From Limanda limanda (Eukaryota > Chordata > Actinopteri > Pleuronectiformes > Pleuronectidae): DNA of 64,000 bases. Positions 9,601-22,125 of the stretch are shown here, one piece after another. The notes below the pieces were generated by a model. It was given only the letters and a program-made list of their open reading frames with translations, was not told where the DNA came from and ran no database searches. The position numbers were made by a program, and so were the translations under genes. The stretch is taken from positions 3,090,383 to 3,154,382 of the forward strand of contig NC_083636.1 of NCBI RefSeq assembly GCF_963576545.1. The letters are read 5' to 3'. Positions within the stretch are counted from its first letter, which is position 1; each line of letters begins with the position of its first letter.

Positions 9601-11422
9601 CGGGAGGAGGCGGGCCTTTGTGGAAACTGAGACCAGAGTCGGGACGGAACTGGAACGATGCCGGCACCGGAGGGGGAGGGTAGGTGGGGGGGGGGCCCGT
9701 CGGGCGACCTGAGGAGGGGAGAGATAATCAGACTGACTTCCTGTTTGTATCAACTTCACCTTCACCTACTGAACACAAAGGGACAGAGCAGGAGTCAGCT
9801 CCATCTGTGTGTGTGTGTTGTGTGGCGTCCTCACCTGTAGGTGGCGGCGAATAGTCGGCGTCGGGCTGCAGGTAATCTTCCTCATCGTCATCATCGTCCT
9901 CCTCAACGTAATCTGCACACAGCACAAAGAGTTAACGACAGTTTGAAAACGATCAGGTGTGTTGTGTGAGTGCGTTCATCGGGGGTTGTGTTACCGTCGT
10001 CTGCGTTGCTGTCGTGGTGCTTGATGTCCATCGGCCGCTCGATGGTGCCGTAGAAACTGTCAGCGTCGGAGTCCGAGTCGCTATGGCAACAGAGACAACG
10101 TCATTAGGAGGAAATCATCAAGTTTAAAGGGTCAATGTGTACGATTAAGGTTAAAGGATCTAAAGGGAGAAATTAAATATAAAATAATCCTGTGTGTTTC
10201 ATCTGGTGTCTGGTATTCAGCTGCAACATGAAACTTCACCACTAGGTGTCACTAAACTCTACACACTGAACCTTTAAGTGGATTAATAAATAGGATTATC
10301 ATAGGATGGATAGGCCTATGTGAAGCTACCTGGGAAACAGAGACTCTTTCCGTTCGTTGTAGTGATCGATCTCCTTCCGCAGCTGTCGCATCCATTTCTA
10401 CGAGACAACAACAAAAACAGTCTGAGTGTTGTGTCGTTGTGCAAGATGAACAAATTCAATACGCAGAGAAGAACACATTCTGATAGTAAAATGTATTTTT
10501 CGTGGTTCTCACCCTCCGCTCGTCCTCGCTGGCGGCAGAAAAGAACCAGGTCCTGTGTTTCTTGCTGAAGTGGACGATTTTAAAAGGAAAAACGTTGTTG
10601 GACGTCGTCTCCTCGGCTGCTCTCATCACTCTGTGGACGAAGACAAATGTCAAACTGCAACTCATGTCTGTCCATTTGACACATGTCCACGTTTATGGGC
10701 CATACTGCAGGCAGCCACCAGGGGGCGACCGAGATCATTCAACTGTCACTTTTGGGGAGATGTCATGTTGTAAGCTGTAAATATATATATACAGCTTTCT
10801 CTTGAGATGTATATATATATTTTTAGATATGTACATTTTATTTTCTATTTTAAATTTTTGATATTCTATTTTATTCTATTTTATACTATTTCTATTTCAT
10901 TTTTTTGGTTGTAATTATTGAGCATTGCTAGAAGAGAGCCTGTGACTCAAGCATTTCATTGCCAGTGATGTTGATGTGCATATGATAATAAAAATCTTGA
11001 ATCTTGGATCTTGAATCTGTCGTCCATCTTTATTTACAGTGAGCGGTGAACGTTTCACTGACCTGTTGTAGCCATTGAGAGAGAACGCCCCCTGTGGGGC
11101 TGGAGAAGTACTGGTCTTAAAGTAGTACACACAGCCCTTGTGGATGATGATGTATCTCAGAGGCCCTGAAAGATAGAAGAAGGTTTCTATCAGTCCTCAA
11201 AAGGTGCCAACACATAAGTAGATGGATGTTTCATAATAAAGTGAAGCTTGAGGTGTCACTCTTAAATCTCTTTATCAGGAACTCACATTTCATGAGGCTG
11301 AACTGGCTGCCTCCCTTCTTGTGGAGGTACCCGGGCTTGGAAACTCCTCCGGGCATGGTGAGGAGGTTCTGAGCCCCGATGGCTCGCATCGGCACAGGCC
11401 AGCACACCTCTGGAGACGACAT
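6644..11422 (-). CDS. sh3bp2: SH3 domain-binding protein 2 (PH-proline-rich-SH2 adaptor)
   Basis: Coding exons, 5' to 3': 11422-11287, 11165-11063, 10630-10513, 10397-10330, 10080-9995, 9912-9835, 9708-8976, 8643-8526, 8069-8014, 7272-7197, 6979-6920, 6838-6644. They give 608 aa with all phases closing; the human protein is about 561 aa. It is a cytoplasmic adaptor linking tyrosine kinases, PLC-gamma and Vav to immune and osteoclast signalling. The N-terminus [19 protein letters not shown] and a PH domain (about 28-131, ending KHRTWFF...KWM) match SH3BP2. Next come an acidic segment with DSFYG and EDYLQP tyrosines, then a Pro-rich region coded by one 733-bp exon. At about 442 is the tankyrase-type motif RSSPEG (human RSPPDG, the cherubism hotspot). 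The SH2 domain (about 490-580) has [14 protein letters not shown] and EHYHTH. About 20 extra residues follow the SH2 domain. The start is the ATG four bases into the exon, but see the upstream alternative exons. Confidence 0.93.
8344..8404 (-). mobile_element. LINE 3' tail fragment (L2/CR1-like) with (TAGA)n
   Basis: In sh3bp2 intron sequence. On the minus strand it reads AAATTTCCCTCGGG-ATTAATAAAGTATC and ends in a TATC microsatellite. It is the same tail type as at 22126, 63948 and the 3' end of the LINE near 38550. Confidence 0.7.
10780..11022 (+). mobile_element. LINE/SINE 3' tail fragment
   Basis: AT-rich sequence in an sh3bp2 intron, ending ...GATAATAAAAATCTTGAATC with a tandem TTGAATC/TTGGATC tail. 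This is a common fish non-LTR 3' end. It lies just downstream, on the plus strand, of a CACCAGGGGGCG-type repeat (about 10708-10735). Confidence 0.55.
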
Positions 11423-12285
11423 GGTTCTACAGAAGAAGAAGAAGAGGAGAGCGGCGTGTTAGGAAACAGCGAAGGTCCGTCACGGGAGTTCGTGCAGGAT
11501 CGTGGAAAACGTTTATCTTCATAAAAGAGCTCATATCTCCACGAGGCCCAATAGTCTCCCATTGAAACCACTGAACCTGGAATCTGCACCAAATTACACT
11601 GATCACAGATATCAGGCGCCTCAATGTGCCTGATTCTTTTCATCAACACTCATTAAATCATTCTATGGGAAATTAGAAAAGATGTTAAATAAAACAAGAA
11701 ATAGGATCCGACCATTTGTCTGAATCCAAAATCTCAATCTGTTTCTTTCTTGGCCCGTGTTTCCGTCTTTCCACAAAGTTTTTCTGTAATTTCATTCAGT
11801 AGTTCTTGTATTATTCCGTTGATGCAATCAAGCAAACCAACCAACTCCCGGGCAAAGGCAATGATCGACAATTACGGGAAATGTTTACTCACTTTTGTAG
11901 ACAAGCTCAGGACAAAGTAATGTTTTCATGTAGAGAAAATTCAATTTCCTGTCCTATTTCCTGTTCCTCGTCAGGGAATCACTTTTGATTGTCGAAGTAT
12001 GAAAAGGTTATTTAATCCATACAACACTAAAATGAAAACCTCTGCCAAGGCCCAACAGTTTATTCATCAAGATCCATGAATTGTTCTCGGAGAAATCAGC
12101 CGTCTGATCCAGAGTCAGTTAGCAGACTGAGCCCAGTGGGGATCAGTCCTGTGGTTTTTGTGTTATCTTGCTTTCAATCAAACAAACCAACGAATGGGTG
12201 AAAGCAGAAGAATCCTTTACCAGTGCAGGAGAAAGGAGCGTTTTTTCTTCTTCTTCTACTCTAACACCTGTCGGGTGTTGCCTAC

Positions 12286-12356
12286 CTCCTGCTGAGCCTC
12301 TTGCTGACGCTCTCCCTCAGCAGGTCGACTGTGGAGGTGAAGCTCGGCAGGTTCAT
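12286..12356 (-). CDS. sh3bp2: Alternative first coding exon B of sh3bp2
   Basis: The minus-strand ATG at 12356 opens a frame MNLPSFTSTVDLLRESVSKR-LSR, ending in phase 2 at a GTAGGC donor. The next sh3bp2 exon begins AACC-ATG after an acceptor at 11427. Joining gives Arg-Thr-Met in frame, a 25-aa N-terminal extension. Immediately upstream in transcript sense lies a long GA-rich microsatellite. Support is phase compatibility and an amphipathic, coding-like sequence; I do not recall a matching isoform. Confidence 0.45.
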
Positions 12357-12406
12357 CACAGAGGAGCCGGACTGACGAGGCAGAGGAGCCGACTCAGAAG
12401 GTCTCA

Positions 12407-12411
<5 letters not shown>

Positions 12412-12486
<75 letters not shown>
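12412..12486. repeat. (TC)n microsatellite
   Basis: About 75 bp of CT (GA on minus), 56 bp upstream of the candidate sh3bp2 alternative exon B start. GA tracts are common core-promoter neighbours. Confidence 0.95.
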
Positions 12487-12487
<1 letters not shown>

Positions 12488-12649
12488 AAGCCTTTGTTGA
12501 TTTCTATCTCCCTCGCCCTCTCTCGCACTTAAATACACTCTGAGATAAATACGTGAAAGCACGCACACACACACATTCAGTCCAGACAGGAAACACATAA
12601 TGTCCTGGGTTCTTGCACTAGGGCTCAAGAGGTGTGTGCATGTTTTTGA

Positions 12650-12922
<273 letters not shown>

Positions 12923-13739
12923 GAGGCTGTGGAATGAAGAAAGATGTCTTGCCAGAATCTCCTCCCTTTCACTGAGATAAAAAGGGCAGATGTGGTATTT
13001 TCTCTCCAGCACCACTGCCTCCTCCACACCTGCTGTAAATCTGTCTGTCAGTCACCCCCCCCCCCCCCCACCCCCCTAGGCCTCCTTGTGCTTGAGGTGA
13101 ACCAGATCTGTGCACAGAACGATCCGAGATTCTCCTGAAAAGTCTGGTAACTGAAACCAAAACTTCTGCTCCTCCTGGAATATGATGTTTGGATTCATCT
13201 AAATGATCTGGAACAAACCAGTTTCCTCTGGGGTTTGCAATCTATCTTCCACCCAAACTGCTCCAGTGCCACAATCATCACGTCCTTGCACGTTGTCCAG
13301 GAAGTAGAAATCAGTCGACGCTGAGGTTAACGGTACAGGAGGGATATAACCTTTCTGACTTAGTGTCTCTGGCTACTCCAACACTCTCCAAACACGGAGA
13401 GGAACCTTTACCGTTGGATGTTTATCTTCACGATGGCCCCTGAAGATTTCGCCCAGTAAACTTATCATCAACTGTTTCCTCTGAAGAAGCAAAGACCTTC
13501 CACCACCTCAGCCCGAGGAGGAGTTGATTTGAAAGCTTCACAGTAGCGTCTCAAAACTTTGAGCTCACACAACCTCAGACGTCTTTAACCAAGTTTTAGC
13601 TGTTGAACCAAAAAACAAACCGCAAGTCGAGCTCAGATCTCACGAGCGCCACATTCTCACGCTGTTCCACACCTCATCACATGTTCATCATCAGAAACGC
13701 TGCCCATCTCAGACTCTTTATTAACTTCTGCATTTCTTA

Positions 13740-14165
13740 AATTTACTTTATCTGAATTGATGGATTCTCTCCACTGGTTTCCTGATGGAAATAATCACCG
13801 GTCTCTTTCAAACCAACTGGCAACTTTCCCACTTCCCACATTTCATTCTATAAACCTAACAGCTTCAGTGATGACTCATCCTCCCCGAGAGATGACATCA
13901 TATCAGCACGGTTTCCGCCTCTCTTCACTGGCGACCTGTTAGTTTAAGAATTTATTTTAAGATGTTACTTATGACTTATAAAGCTCTTTGTGGTTCAGCT
14001 CCCACATTCATAACTGAACTGCTGCAACCTTACAAGATATTTCAATTCTGTATTATTGACTGATTATATTTGTTCTTGTTTTAATTTTGTAAAGCACTTT
14101 TTAATTTTGTTTTAAAAGGCTCTGTATGAATAAAGTTTATTTTTATTCTTATTCTTATTATCTAT
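13740..14165 (+). mobile_element. Fossil LINE: C-terminal RT-protein fragment and 3' tail
   Basis: Bases 13914-14035 translate in one frame to HWRPVSLRIYFKMLLMTYKA, then LCGSAPTFITELLQPYK. This is the conserved C-terminal segment of fish LINE polymerases (HWLPV..RI.FK.L...YKAL.G.AP.Y). The 3' end at about 14090-14160 is GTAAAGCAC...AATAAAGTTTATTTTTATTC, a typical tail. The upstream part is decayed. Confidence 0.75.
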
Positions 14166-14209
14166 TCTTATAGCATTTTGTAGTTTTGCTTTATTTTTGA
14201 AGAAATTGC

Positions 14210-14312
14210 ACTTTCTTGATTCTTGTTGTTCTTGGTTTGTACCCTCGGGGTTGATGCACTTATTGTGAGACGCTTTGGATAAAAGCGTCAGCTACATGAA
14301 ATGTAATGTAAT
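14210..14312 (+). repeat. Fish SINE/LINE-type tail repeat
   Basis: Contains ACGCTTTGGATAAAAGCGTC followed by AGCTACATGAAATGTAATG, a widely dispersed fish retroposon 3' motif. No coding content. Confidence 0.6.
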
Positions 14313-15702
14313 CTATATTCAGTGGAAGGAGAATTCATATCGTTCACTTCCTCAAATATTAATTTACAACAACTGTTTACATCTCTTTTATACAGAGAAA
14401 TGTACAAAACGGAATTGTTGCTTGAAACATCTCAATATTATGTAACAACTAAGTTATAATAATTGAATAAATTCAAATTTGATTTTATACTTGACGTAAG
14501 TGTTTCCTCATTTTTCATACATACTTGCTCAGAATCACATACCAGTGAAATTTAAAAACTGAAGACCACAAACAAACTTCTCACTAAATCGGCGTCATGT
14601 GGTTTGTGAATACGACTTCGTGGTAACGTCCTCCTCAGAAACCGTGAGGTCACAGGTGTCATTTCTGAAACATTACATCACCAATATGAACAGATTAATG
14701 ACCGGTGCCAACGTCACGCTGCTTTGGCGAAGGTGGCACAACCACACAGAGACGGGTTTACAGGGAAGGAACTCCGAGATTTAGATCTGGCTACAAGCCC
14801 ACCCTCCCCCCCCTCTTTCCGCCCCGCTCACCAAATGACACATGAGGGCAGGTTTCCCGTAAACGAAGCCTTTCCTCAAACTCGTCCTCAGAAGTGACCA
14901 AGGCAACGACTGACAAACCAAACTCACGCGGGTCAACACAACAGACTCAGCAGTGAACAATGAACAATCTTCGTTTCCTAGTCAAAGTCCATTAATCTAT
15001 GGCAAATAAAAACATCAACACATATCTAACACATGCATATAATCAACAGATCTCACAAAGTAGAGAAAATCTTCTTTTTTTCGTTTCATATTTCTGAATC
15101 ACAAAGCAATATTAGAGCCACTTGAGGGGAGAAACACGATCTTAATTTGTGCTCTTGCCTTTATTCTTTCTCGTCATTATTATTAAGTTTTTATGGGAGA
15201 AAAGTTGATTCAGAGAAACTTCACTGCAGCGACTACACAGGGACGTGGGCCAGTTCACGTCTGAAGAAAGATATCAATCTATATTAAATGCTTCATGAGA
15301 AACTATGTGAGTTTACATCTGACTTCCTGTGCTGCGATACAAACACCAAAATATATCTGGCCTAACAGCATTTTTAAAAAGCAGATACCTTTATAATTAC
15401 TTCCTAATTCAAATATTAACCAATCATCAACGTCTCCAACGGAAATTTGCAGCTTTCACACGCTTGATGAAATCCCTCGGTTGCCTCAGCGTCCTCGACT
15501 AATGGGGAAGAAACCGAATCCAACGATAACCGACGCAGATGACGTAAACCTTTTTGCTTTCTAAAGGACGACTTATACCCACATTAAGAAGAAGAAGAAC
15601 AACCACAAAATGCCAAGTTCCTGAAACCACATGAAGACAGAAACCAACCTACGAGGTGAGTAAAAGTTAGTAACACCAAGCAAAGTGAGAAACGAAACTT
15701 AC

Positions 15703-15803
15703 ATGACACTCCTCTGCTCCCGATAGCATGTCCTAGAGCTCTGCTTGGTGCGCCTGGCGAACGACTTCCCTCTCATGGACGGAGAGGACATGTCGGTGGA
15801 CAT
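15703..15803 (-). CDS. sh3bp2: Alternative first coding exon A of sh3bp2
   Basis: The minus-strand ATG at 15803 gives MSTDMSSPSMRGKSFARR, then TKQSSRTCYREQRSV. It ends in phase 2 at a consensus GTAAGT donor. Splicing to the exon at 11426 gives Ile-Thr-Met in frame, a basic 35-aa extension. A TTTTAAAG box lies about 35 bp upstream of the ATG and the local sequence is GC-richer than its surroundings. It is probably a distal promoter and first exon. Alternatively it belongs to an unrecognised small gene, or is noncoding. Confidence 0.5.
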
Positions 15804-16317
15804 GAGGGCGGCGGCTCAGCGCGGTACACCAGCATACTTTAAAAGCAGGTGGAGCGACCGGAGGATGGAGGAACGGTTGGACGGAACAAAGGAGGAACGG
15901 CCCGAGTCGTAGATTCGAGTAAACGATTAGTGAGATTTTCGAGAATCAGGATCAGAATGTGGAGGAAAGACAGAAAAGAAGGAGGAAGAAATGGAGAGAG
16001 GGATTGATGGAGGATTGTTAGTTAGAAGAATGACGGAGAAGCGTCGGCCTTGTCGAGCGGAGAGTCAGTCAGTGGTCTGCGCCCCTCGCTCAGCGCCACT
16101 CGCTTCCTGAAGGGGCCATGTTCTCCAGCCCCGGCCTCTCATTGGTCAAGCAGCGCTGGCAGGTTCCTTCCTGCTTCCTCACAGCTAGTGTGTGATTGGC
16201 TGCCGGACGCAAACCACAACATTGCACACAAATACGCTACACACACACTCAGACAGAACCTGGGAGAGAGAATGGGGGGGACTTTCCATTCAGTAAGGCT
16301 GGAACAATACAAAGGTC

Positions 16318-16368
16318 AACACACACACACACACACACACAGACACACACACACACACACACACACTA
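16318..16368. repeat. (AC)n microsatellite
   Basis: Two AC blocks separated by AGAC. A second array lies at about 17140-17165. Nothing else is supported between 15.9 and 17.7 kb. Confidence 0.95.
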
Positions 16369-17135
16369 AGGCCTGAAACGCAGCAGTTCCTGTGCAGGTT
16401 TGAGCAGCGACTGATTTGCATCATGAGAGCCGACCCACGTTTCCTGGGAAGGTTTGCATCAGTGTCTGTAACGGGAGGCGATGTTGTGTAGAAAGTGGAC
16501 GCACACAAGAGGCTGTGTGTAGTATTTGTAACGTGAAATGCAAAGTGGTCAAAGAGTTGAATCTTCCAGGAACGAGGAAACTTTACGTGAAGCATCGACA
16601 TCGTTAGCTTGTTATCTTTGGTTAGAACTTCTCTTCTTCTCTCAGTTTACTGGCGGATCACAAACAACATTAAGGTGGAAACTGAATAAACTGAGATGAG
16701 AACCAGCCACGTTCCTGTGTGAGGTTGCATGTTTGTGAAATGTAAAGTGTGTAATTGAGGAATGAGGGATCTCAACCTTCAGCTTCCCAGTGTCCTGACA
16801 TCACAACCTTATACTTATCTTGTCCCCATCTAGTCTAACAGTCAAGTTGCTCTGCAGACCCCAGCAAGCAAGACCGAGACCCCACAAGCCACCTATCACT
16901 ACAGGACATGTCGGGGGGGCTCCTCCTCCTCCGTGACGTACACAGGAAGTCTGAGCAGCAGACGTGGTTCTTTTTTAAGCAACACACATACAAAGATGAA
17001 ACAAACAATGTGAATAAACAATCATTTGCTTCGTGCTCATTTACTTTCACACCTCCTGCTTGAAAAGCTTAAAACAAGTTTTCAACCATAGAATTGAATC
17101 ATTCAGGTTTTGGGACAACATGAGTAATACCTGAA

Positions 17136-17173
<38 letters not shown>

Positions 17174-17794
17174 CCAGTGACAGCACCATTTATCGAATGA
17201 AGTCTTTGAGATTCATCTGAAAGCTCCGGTAGTCAGACCTTTGAGCATATACAGTGTTATTTGCTAATATAAGACGTGAACAACTGCACTTGAACTATGC
17301 ACGGACCCCAAATTTCAAGAATAAACTAACCTGCTAAAACCCTTTAGAACCCCACTGGAGTTATATCAACCCAGCAGAGCGTAATGAGTTAAATCCACAG
17401 GTAGACAAACGCCTACGTGTCACCAAACATTTGACATCATTAATAAATGAGACAACGAGAGAAGCATCTTCACACACCTCATCGGGATCGAGCTGCTTCT
17501 CATGAGGAGCCGGAAGTCGAGTGTTCAAATAGAACCAACAAGGTTTCTCACCACAAATTCGTCCATAAAAAAAGCATGAAAGAGTGAGACCCCCCCCACC
17601 CCTCCACGTGCTGCTGGCATCAAACAGATGAGTGTGAAGTGAATCCATACATTTATTTAGTTAGTGAGGAAAAAGAATCTGTCAAAAAGAGAAGCTGCTC
17701 TCGTCTACGTCTGAAATCGAGAATCGTTTGTTTCAGAAACGTCTTTGAAATAGAATCTGACAGTATAGAATTTAGTTGGAGAATCCACATTATG

Positions 17795-17881
17795 ACAGAT
17801 TACATTACACAAAATACAACTCCACTAACATTCATTGCTATGCAGATGATACGCTGTTATATTTATCAATGAAGCCAGACT
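17795..17881 (+). mobile_element. LINE reverse-transcriptase active-site fossil
   Basis: One frame reads KYNSTNIHCYADDTLLYLSM-KPD, the conserved catalytic block (YADDT) of fish non-LTR polymerases. No intact flanking RT blocks are seen, so this is a small remnant. Confidence 0.7.
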
Positions 17882-18270
17882 CCGGCCTGCAGACGCCTCA
17901 GAAACACATATTTAATCGTTATAGTTGATATAAGCATTTGGACGAAGGTTGTAAAATGATTTTCAGGTTTGGGTTCAGTCACTTTTCACTTTTTTACAGT
18001 GCAACTTCCTGTAAACATTTGGCTCGAGTCGGGTCAGACTTGGTGAGTTTGCTCCGGAGACAAAACTCCCCGACGAATAAAGACGGAGAAAAACTCGTCC
18101 AAACTTCTGGATTATTACAAATCCTCATCCCCAGGCTGCCGGGTCCAGAGAGCTGCTGTGGAACCGCAAACCACCGACTTCCCTCACGCTTCTCGTCAAC
18201 ACTTATCATTTCGATTATGATTATTCATCTCCATGTGGAACTTGACATTGTACTATTGTGCTCTGCTCCG

Positions 18271-18292
18271 CCCCCCCCCCCCCCCCCCCCCA
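18271..18292. repeat. Poly(C) tract
   Basis: About 20 consecutive C. Similar homopolymers occur at about 13056-13070, 21483-21509 and 33642-33653. These are prone to assembly length error. Confidence 0.9.
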
Positions 18293-19134
18293 AACAGCTG
18301 AGGCTGAAGTTTGCCGAGTCAGACTCTGGTTCAACTTGAGGTTTCCTCCTGTGAGAATACGAGTTAAACCTGCTCTTTAGGAAAATGTGGTACTTTATAA
18401 ATAAAACTGACGTGATATAAAACTGTCAAAAAGCAACACACTGTCTGAACCGTAACACAAACTAGTCACAAACTAGGAGAAGTTCTCTGGCTGACTTGTG
18501 TGTAGAGAGCAGCCGTCTACCAGTCTGTGTAGAATCATTTCTTCCTCTCATTAAAGAAGCCGTCTCCGTCTTTAAAAACCCAAACAAACCCATAAACTTC
18601 ACATCTAGAAAGAACTGTGTGAATCAAACTCACCCATGGAGCGCTGCATCAGCCGTGTAGTTCCTCTGTCCGTGACTGTCATCAGGGTTTGAGTCCTGCA
18701 CACAACGCTCCTGCCCACTTCACTTCCTGGCGTTTCAGAGCTACTGTACAAAGTGTCGTGACACCCTCCCTTCAACCACAAGAGCAGCCGGCTGCAGCCT
18801 GGCTTCTGCTCACAGAACGCACTCCTCAGCAGAAGTCACTACTTCATGGTGTAACACAAACCCCGGTTTACAGGATTTGGGAAAGTCCTTCGAATCAGGA
18901 ATCAGCTCATAACTGTGACAACGTTGTGTATTTGTTTAAATACACACACAGGTATCAGGTTTCAGCGGCTGTACGACTGCAGGACTTCATGAATAACTTC
19001 CCCTTTACAGACGGATCATTCCTCCAACGTCTGCTCAGCAATTATGTCATAAACAAACACCCACACTGAAGTCTGTGTCCGCAGTCTGAAACTAAACCAG
19101 CTCTCGGTGCAGGGACCGTTTTTACAGATTTGAT

Positions 19135-20400
19135 TGTGAATTTGAATGTGCTGGAGACAATAAGCATATTGTTGTAGACGGGTTTCTACTGTAGTTTTAC
19201 ATATTAACCAAATCATGCTCCAGGACTTTTCCTGCAGCTTCGTGGGAAAATGTCCAGAGAATGTGAGCGAGTGGACGTGGTGATGAGGTTTCTAACACGT
19301 GGAGGACGTGGAACTGGAAGAACACAAACATCTCAGGATGAAGAAGAGGAGCCGGACACGAAGTAGACGAAGACGTCAACTTGGATGAAGAGGAGATTCT
19401 AGAGCTTCTGGTGATGAAGGCCGATTTCCTAACGGCTTTAGTGTCACTCTGTGGTTTCTTCTTCTCCTTGTTGTGGCACGATGTGGCAGCAGGGGGCGGT
19501 GTTGCTAAGTGAAAGTGACATAGTGCTGCTTTAATGATGAAAACTATCAATGCACGATACATCCATGTTGTTGTGTTGTTGTTGTGTTGTCAAACCTTTG
19601 TCTCAGGTGTACAGAGAGACTCCTTCACTCTGGTTTCTCAGCTCATTCATCTCACGGCTCATTTCCAGGTATATTTATTGTCAGTCTGGAATCTGAACCT
19701 CAGACAGGGAGAGTCACTTCACTGCGGCTTTCCTTTGTGTGTGTGCAGGCGCTAATCACAGGGATCCGCAGGGGAGTGAACGCTCTCCTTATAAACAATC
19801 GCTCATCTCAAACCAAGAGTCTCACACTCGCCCTCTGGGCTGAGGTTCAAACAAAAGAAGAGTCGTGGGACGTCGAGCCAGGAAGTATAGCGAGAAGAAT
19901 ATAATTAATATTTACCTAATGTCCCATTTAAGACTTTCTGACACACAGATTTGCGTAGCTATCTTTACTCAGCCAACGAGGACCAGTTCATGTGAAGCCC
20001 AGTGAAATCATTTGAATTATTTTGCGTCTGTGTTGGAGTGATTTAAATGTTGTGGTTTTGTTCTGTGTTCTGTGAACTGTGAATTTGAAAGTAATGGAGA
20101 TAATAAGCATATTGTTGTTCACGGGTGTCTGTTATAGTTTTACATATTAATCAAATCATGCTCCTCAACTTTTCCTGCAGCCTCCTGGGAAAATGTCAAG
20201 AGAATGTTAGCGTGAGCGAGTGGACGTGGTGATGAGGTTTCTAACACGTGGAGGACGTGAAACTGGAAGAACACAAAGATCTCAAGATGAAGAAGAGGAG
20301 CCGTACAGGACCAGTTCATGTGAAGCCCAGTGAAACGATTTGAATTATTTTGCGTCTGTGTTGGAGTGATTTGCATGTTGTGGTTTTTGTTCTGTGAACG
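19135..20400 (+). repeat. Local segmental duplication (B1-A1-B2-A2)
   Basis: Block B (about 215 bp) occurs at 19135-19350 and 20079-20303. Block A (about 90 bp, GGACCAGTTCATGTGAAGCC...) occurs at 19978-20066 and 20306-20400. The copies are in the same orientation and diverged by small substitutions and indels. Confidence 0.85.
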
Positions 20401-20799
20401 GGATGAAGACAGAAGACGGGTGTGTAGGTGTGCATGTGAGAAGCTGGGGGGGGGGGATCTGGGTTGGTGGGGGTGGTGTGGAAACACAGACGGGGGTTGA
20501 AACATCTCAGGTCTGTCTCGAGAACATTGATGTTTATGTTTAGGGGCTAAACACATGAGTTTGTTTTATTTGAATATTTCATCCACTGGAGACTGTTTGG
20601 TTTTGATCTGTTCTATCGGCTTGTTTGACATTTTGTCTTTGACAGTTTAAAAAATGCTGTAAATAATAATTTAAAATGTCCAAGGTGTCTTCACTCCAGT
20701 CTGTAACATGTCAGCTCTTCTCTCGCTGTCTTCAAATCTGTTTTCTAAGCTAATATTTCCTTTGGTTTGATCCATTTATATTCTTCCTCCTATCTGAGG

Positions 20800-20965
20800 T
20801 TAGGTGTCAGTGGCAGCAACGAGAGGTTCCAGACATCCTTCTCCCCTGCCTCACCCAGATAGGAAGTCCAATTCCTCCAGCGAGTTCTGGGTCCACCCTG
20901 GGGTCGCCCCCCCCCTTGAGGCCTGTAGGAGGAGCTCTGATAAGACCCCCGGACGTCGGACCTCC
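20800..20965 (+). mobile_element. Retroposon fragment
   Basis: Resembles the dispersed fish repeat that runs 'ctccagcgagttctgggtcc' then 'gaggcctgtaggaggagctc'. This is a familiar non-LTR-derived segment with no intact ORF. Assigned by remembered sequence type only. Confidence 0.4.
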
Positions 20966-22125
20966 TCACACATCGTCTCTCAGGCCGAGGTCAGACACCC
21001 GACAGAGAAAATACATTTAAATAGCTTTAGATATTGATATAATATGCATAGACAATCATGTTTATTTTTAGATAATGCATAAATTCAGACTTATGTGCAA
21101 ATACAACTTAAAAAAAACAAAATTCAAATGCACCCTTTAATCATGGCTAATTAAATGCATTATATTGTCTATAATCAAATTAGGAGGTAGCCTTAAATTT
21201 TGCAGGTGTTTTCCCATCCTCTACATTTGGTTGAAACTTCTTGTGATTCGTGGCAACTTGTGTCAAATGCTGAAAAAAAGTAGTATAGAGTGGTCATGGT
21301 CAATTCATAACTTTTGTGGTCAGAAACTGTGGAATATATATGGATAAACTGTATATCATTAGTAGACAAATCATTTTTTTATTTTTACTGCCATTGCTTG
21401 CAGAGTCTCATTCTGTCAGTGACTCTCTGGAGGTCACAGACGACCACCTGCTTCACGCTCGGCTGCAAACAGCTGCAGTGAACCCCCCACCCCCCCCCCC
21501 CCCCCCCCGGCCCAACATCTGTCAGTAAACAGGACGATGAGCCAACGTTACAGTAGCTTGGAAGAACAGGGACAGCTTTACTGAGCCTGGAACTAAACCT
21601 GACTTTTACCACCTGATCACATCTCACACAGAACACAGGCTGATGCAGAGCCACAGACTTCGAGCTGAAGAGCCAGTGATGGAAAAACTGAAGACGTCTC
21701 TCGGCTTCGTTTTTTAAATAATGCATGTATATTTAGTGCTGAGTTGAAAGTCCCTTTGTTATTTAAGTGGGCGGCGAGAGACAATCAGATACATGTGTAT
21801 GTTTCCGTGTGTACACAAAAAGAAATACAGCACCGAGCTAACCACAGAACTGGCGACTTCCTGTGTTTGAAGAATGACTGCCGCGTCCGTTTCAGACCAA
21901 TGACTTCCTCCTCACTGCGTCTGTACAGTGGGTTTCTCACAGAGTCGTGTGTGTGCGTTCAAATAAATAATCACTTAACATCTCAAACAGTTTGAGAGAA
22001 TCTAACTGTTGTTACAGATCAAGGTTCACAAGCTGGACTCTGATTCAGATCCAGGTGGAATTGGGTCATGGATGTGTGATGCATTGAATAATATTCCTGT
22101 ATTTGTGTATTTTGTTTTAAGATAG

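Noticed and set aside
8936..9712. Plus-strand Gly/Arg-rich ORFs over sh3bp2
   Set aside because: Antisense shadows of the Pro-rich sh3bp2 exon, without splice logic of their own.
18634..18682. Third candidate sh3bp2 first exon (MTVTDRGTTRLMQRSM with GTGAGT donor)
   Set aside because: It ends in phase 1 and would be out of frame with the canonical sh3bp2 ATG. At best a noncoding leader exon.
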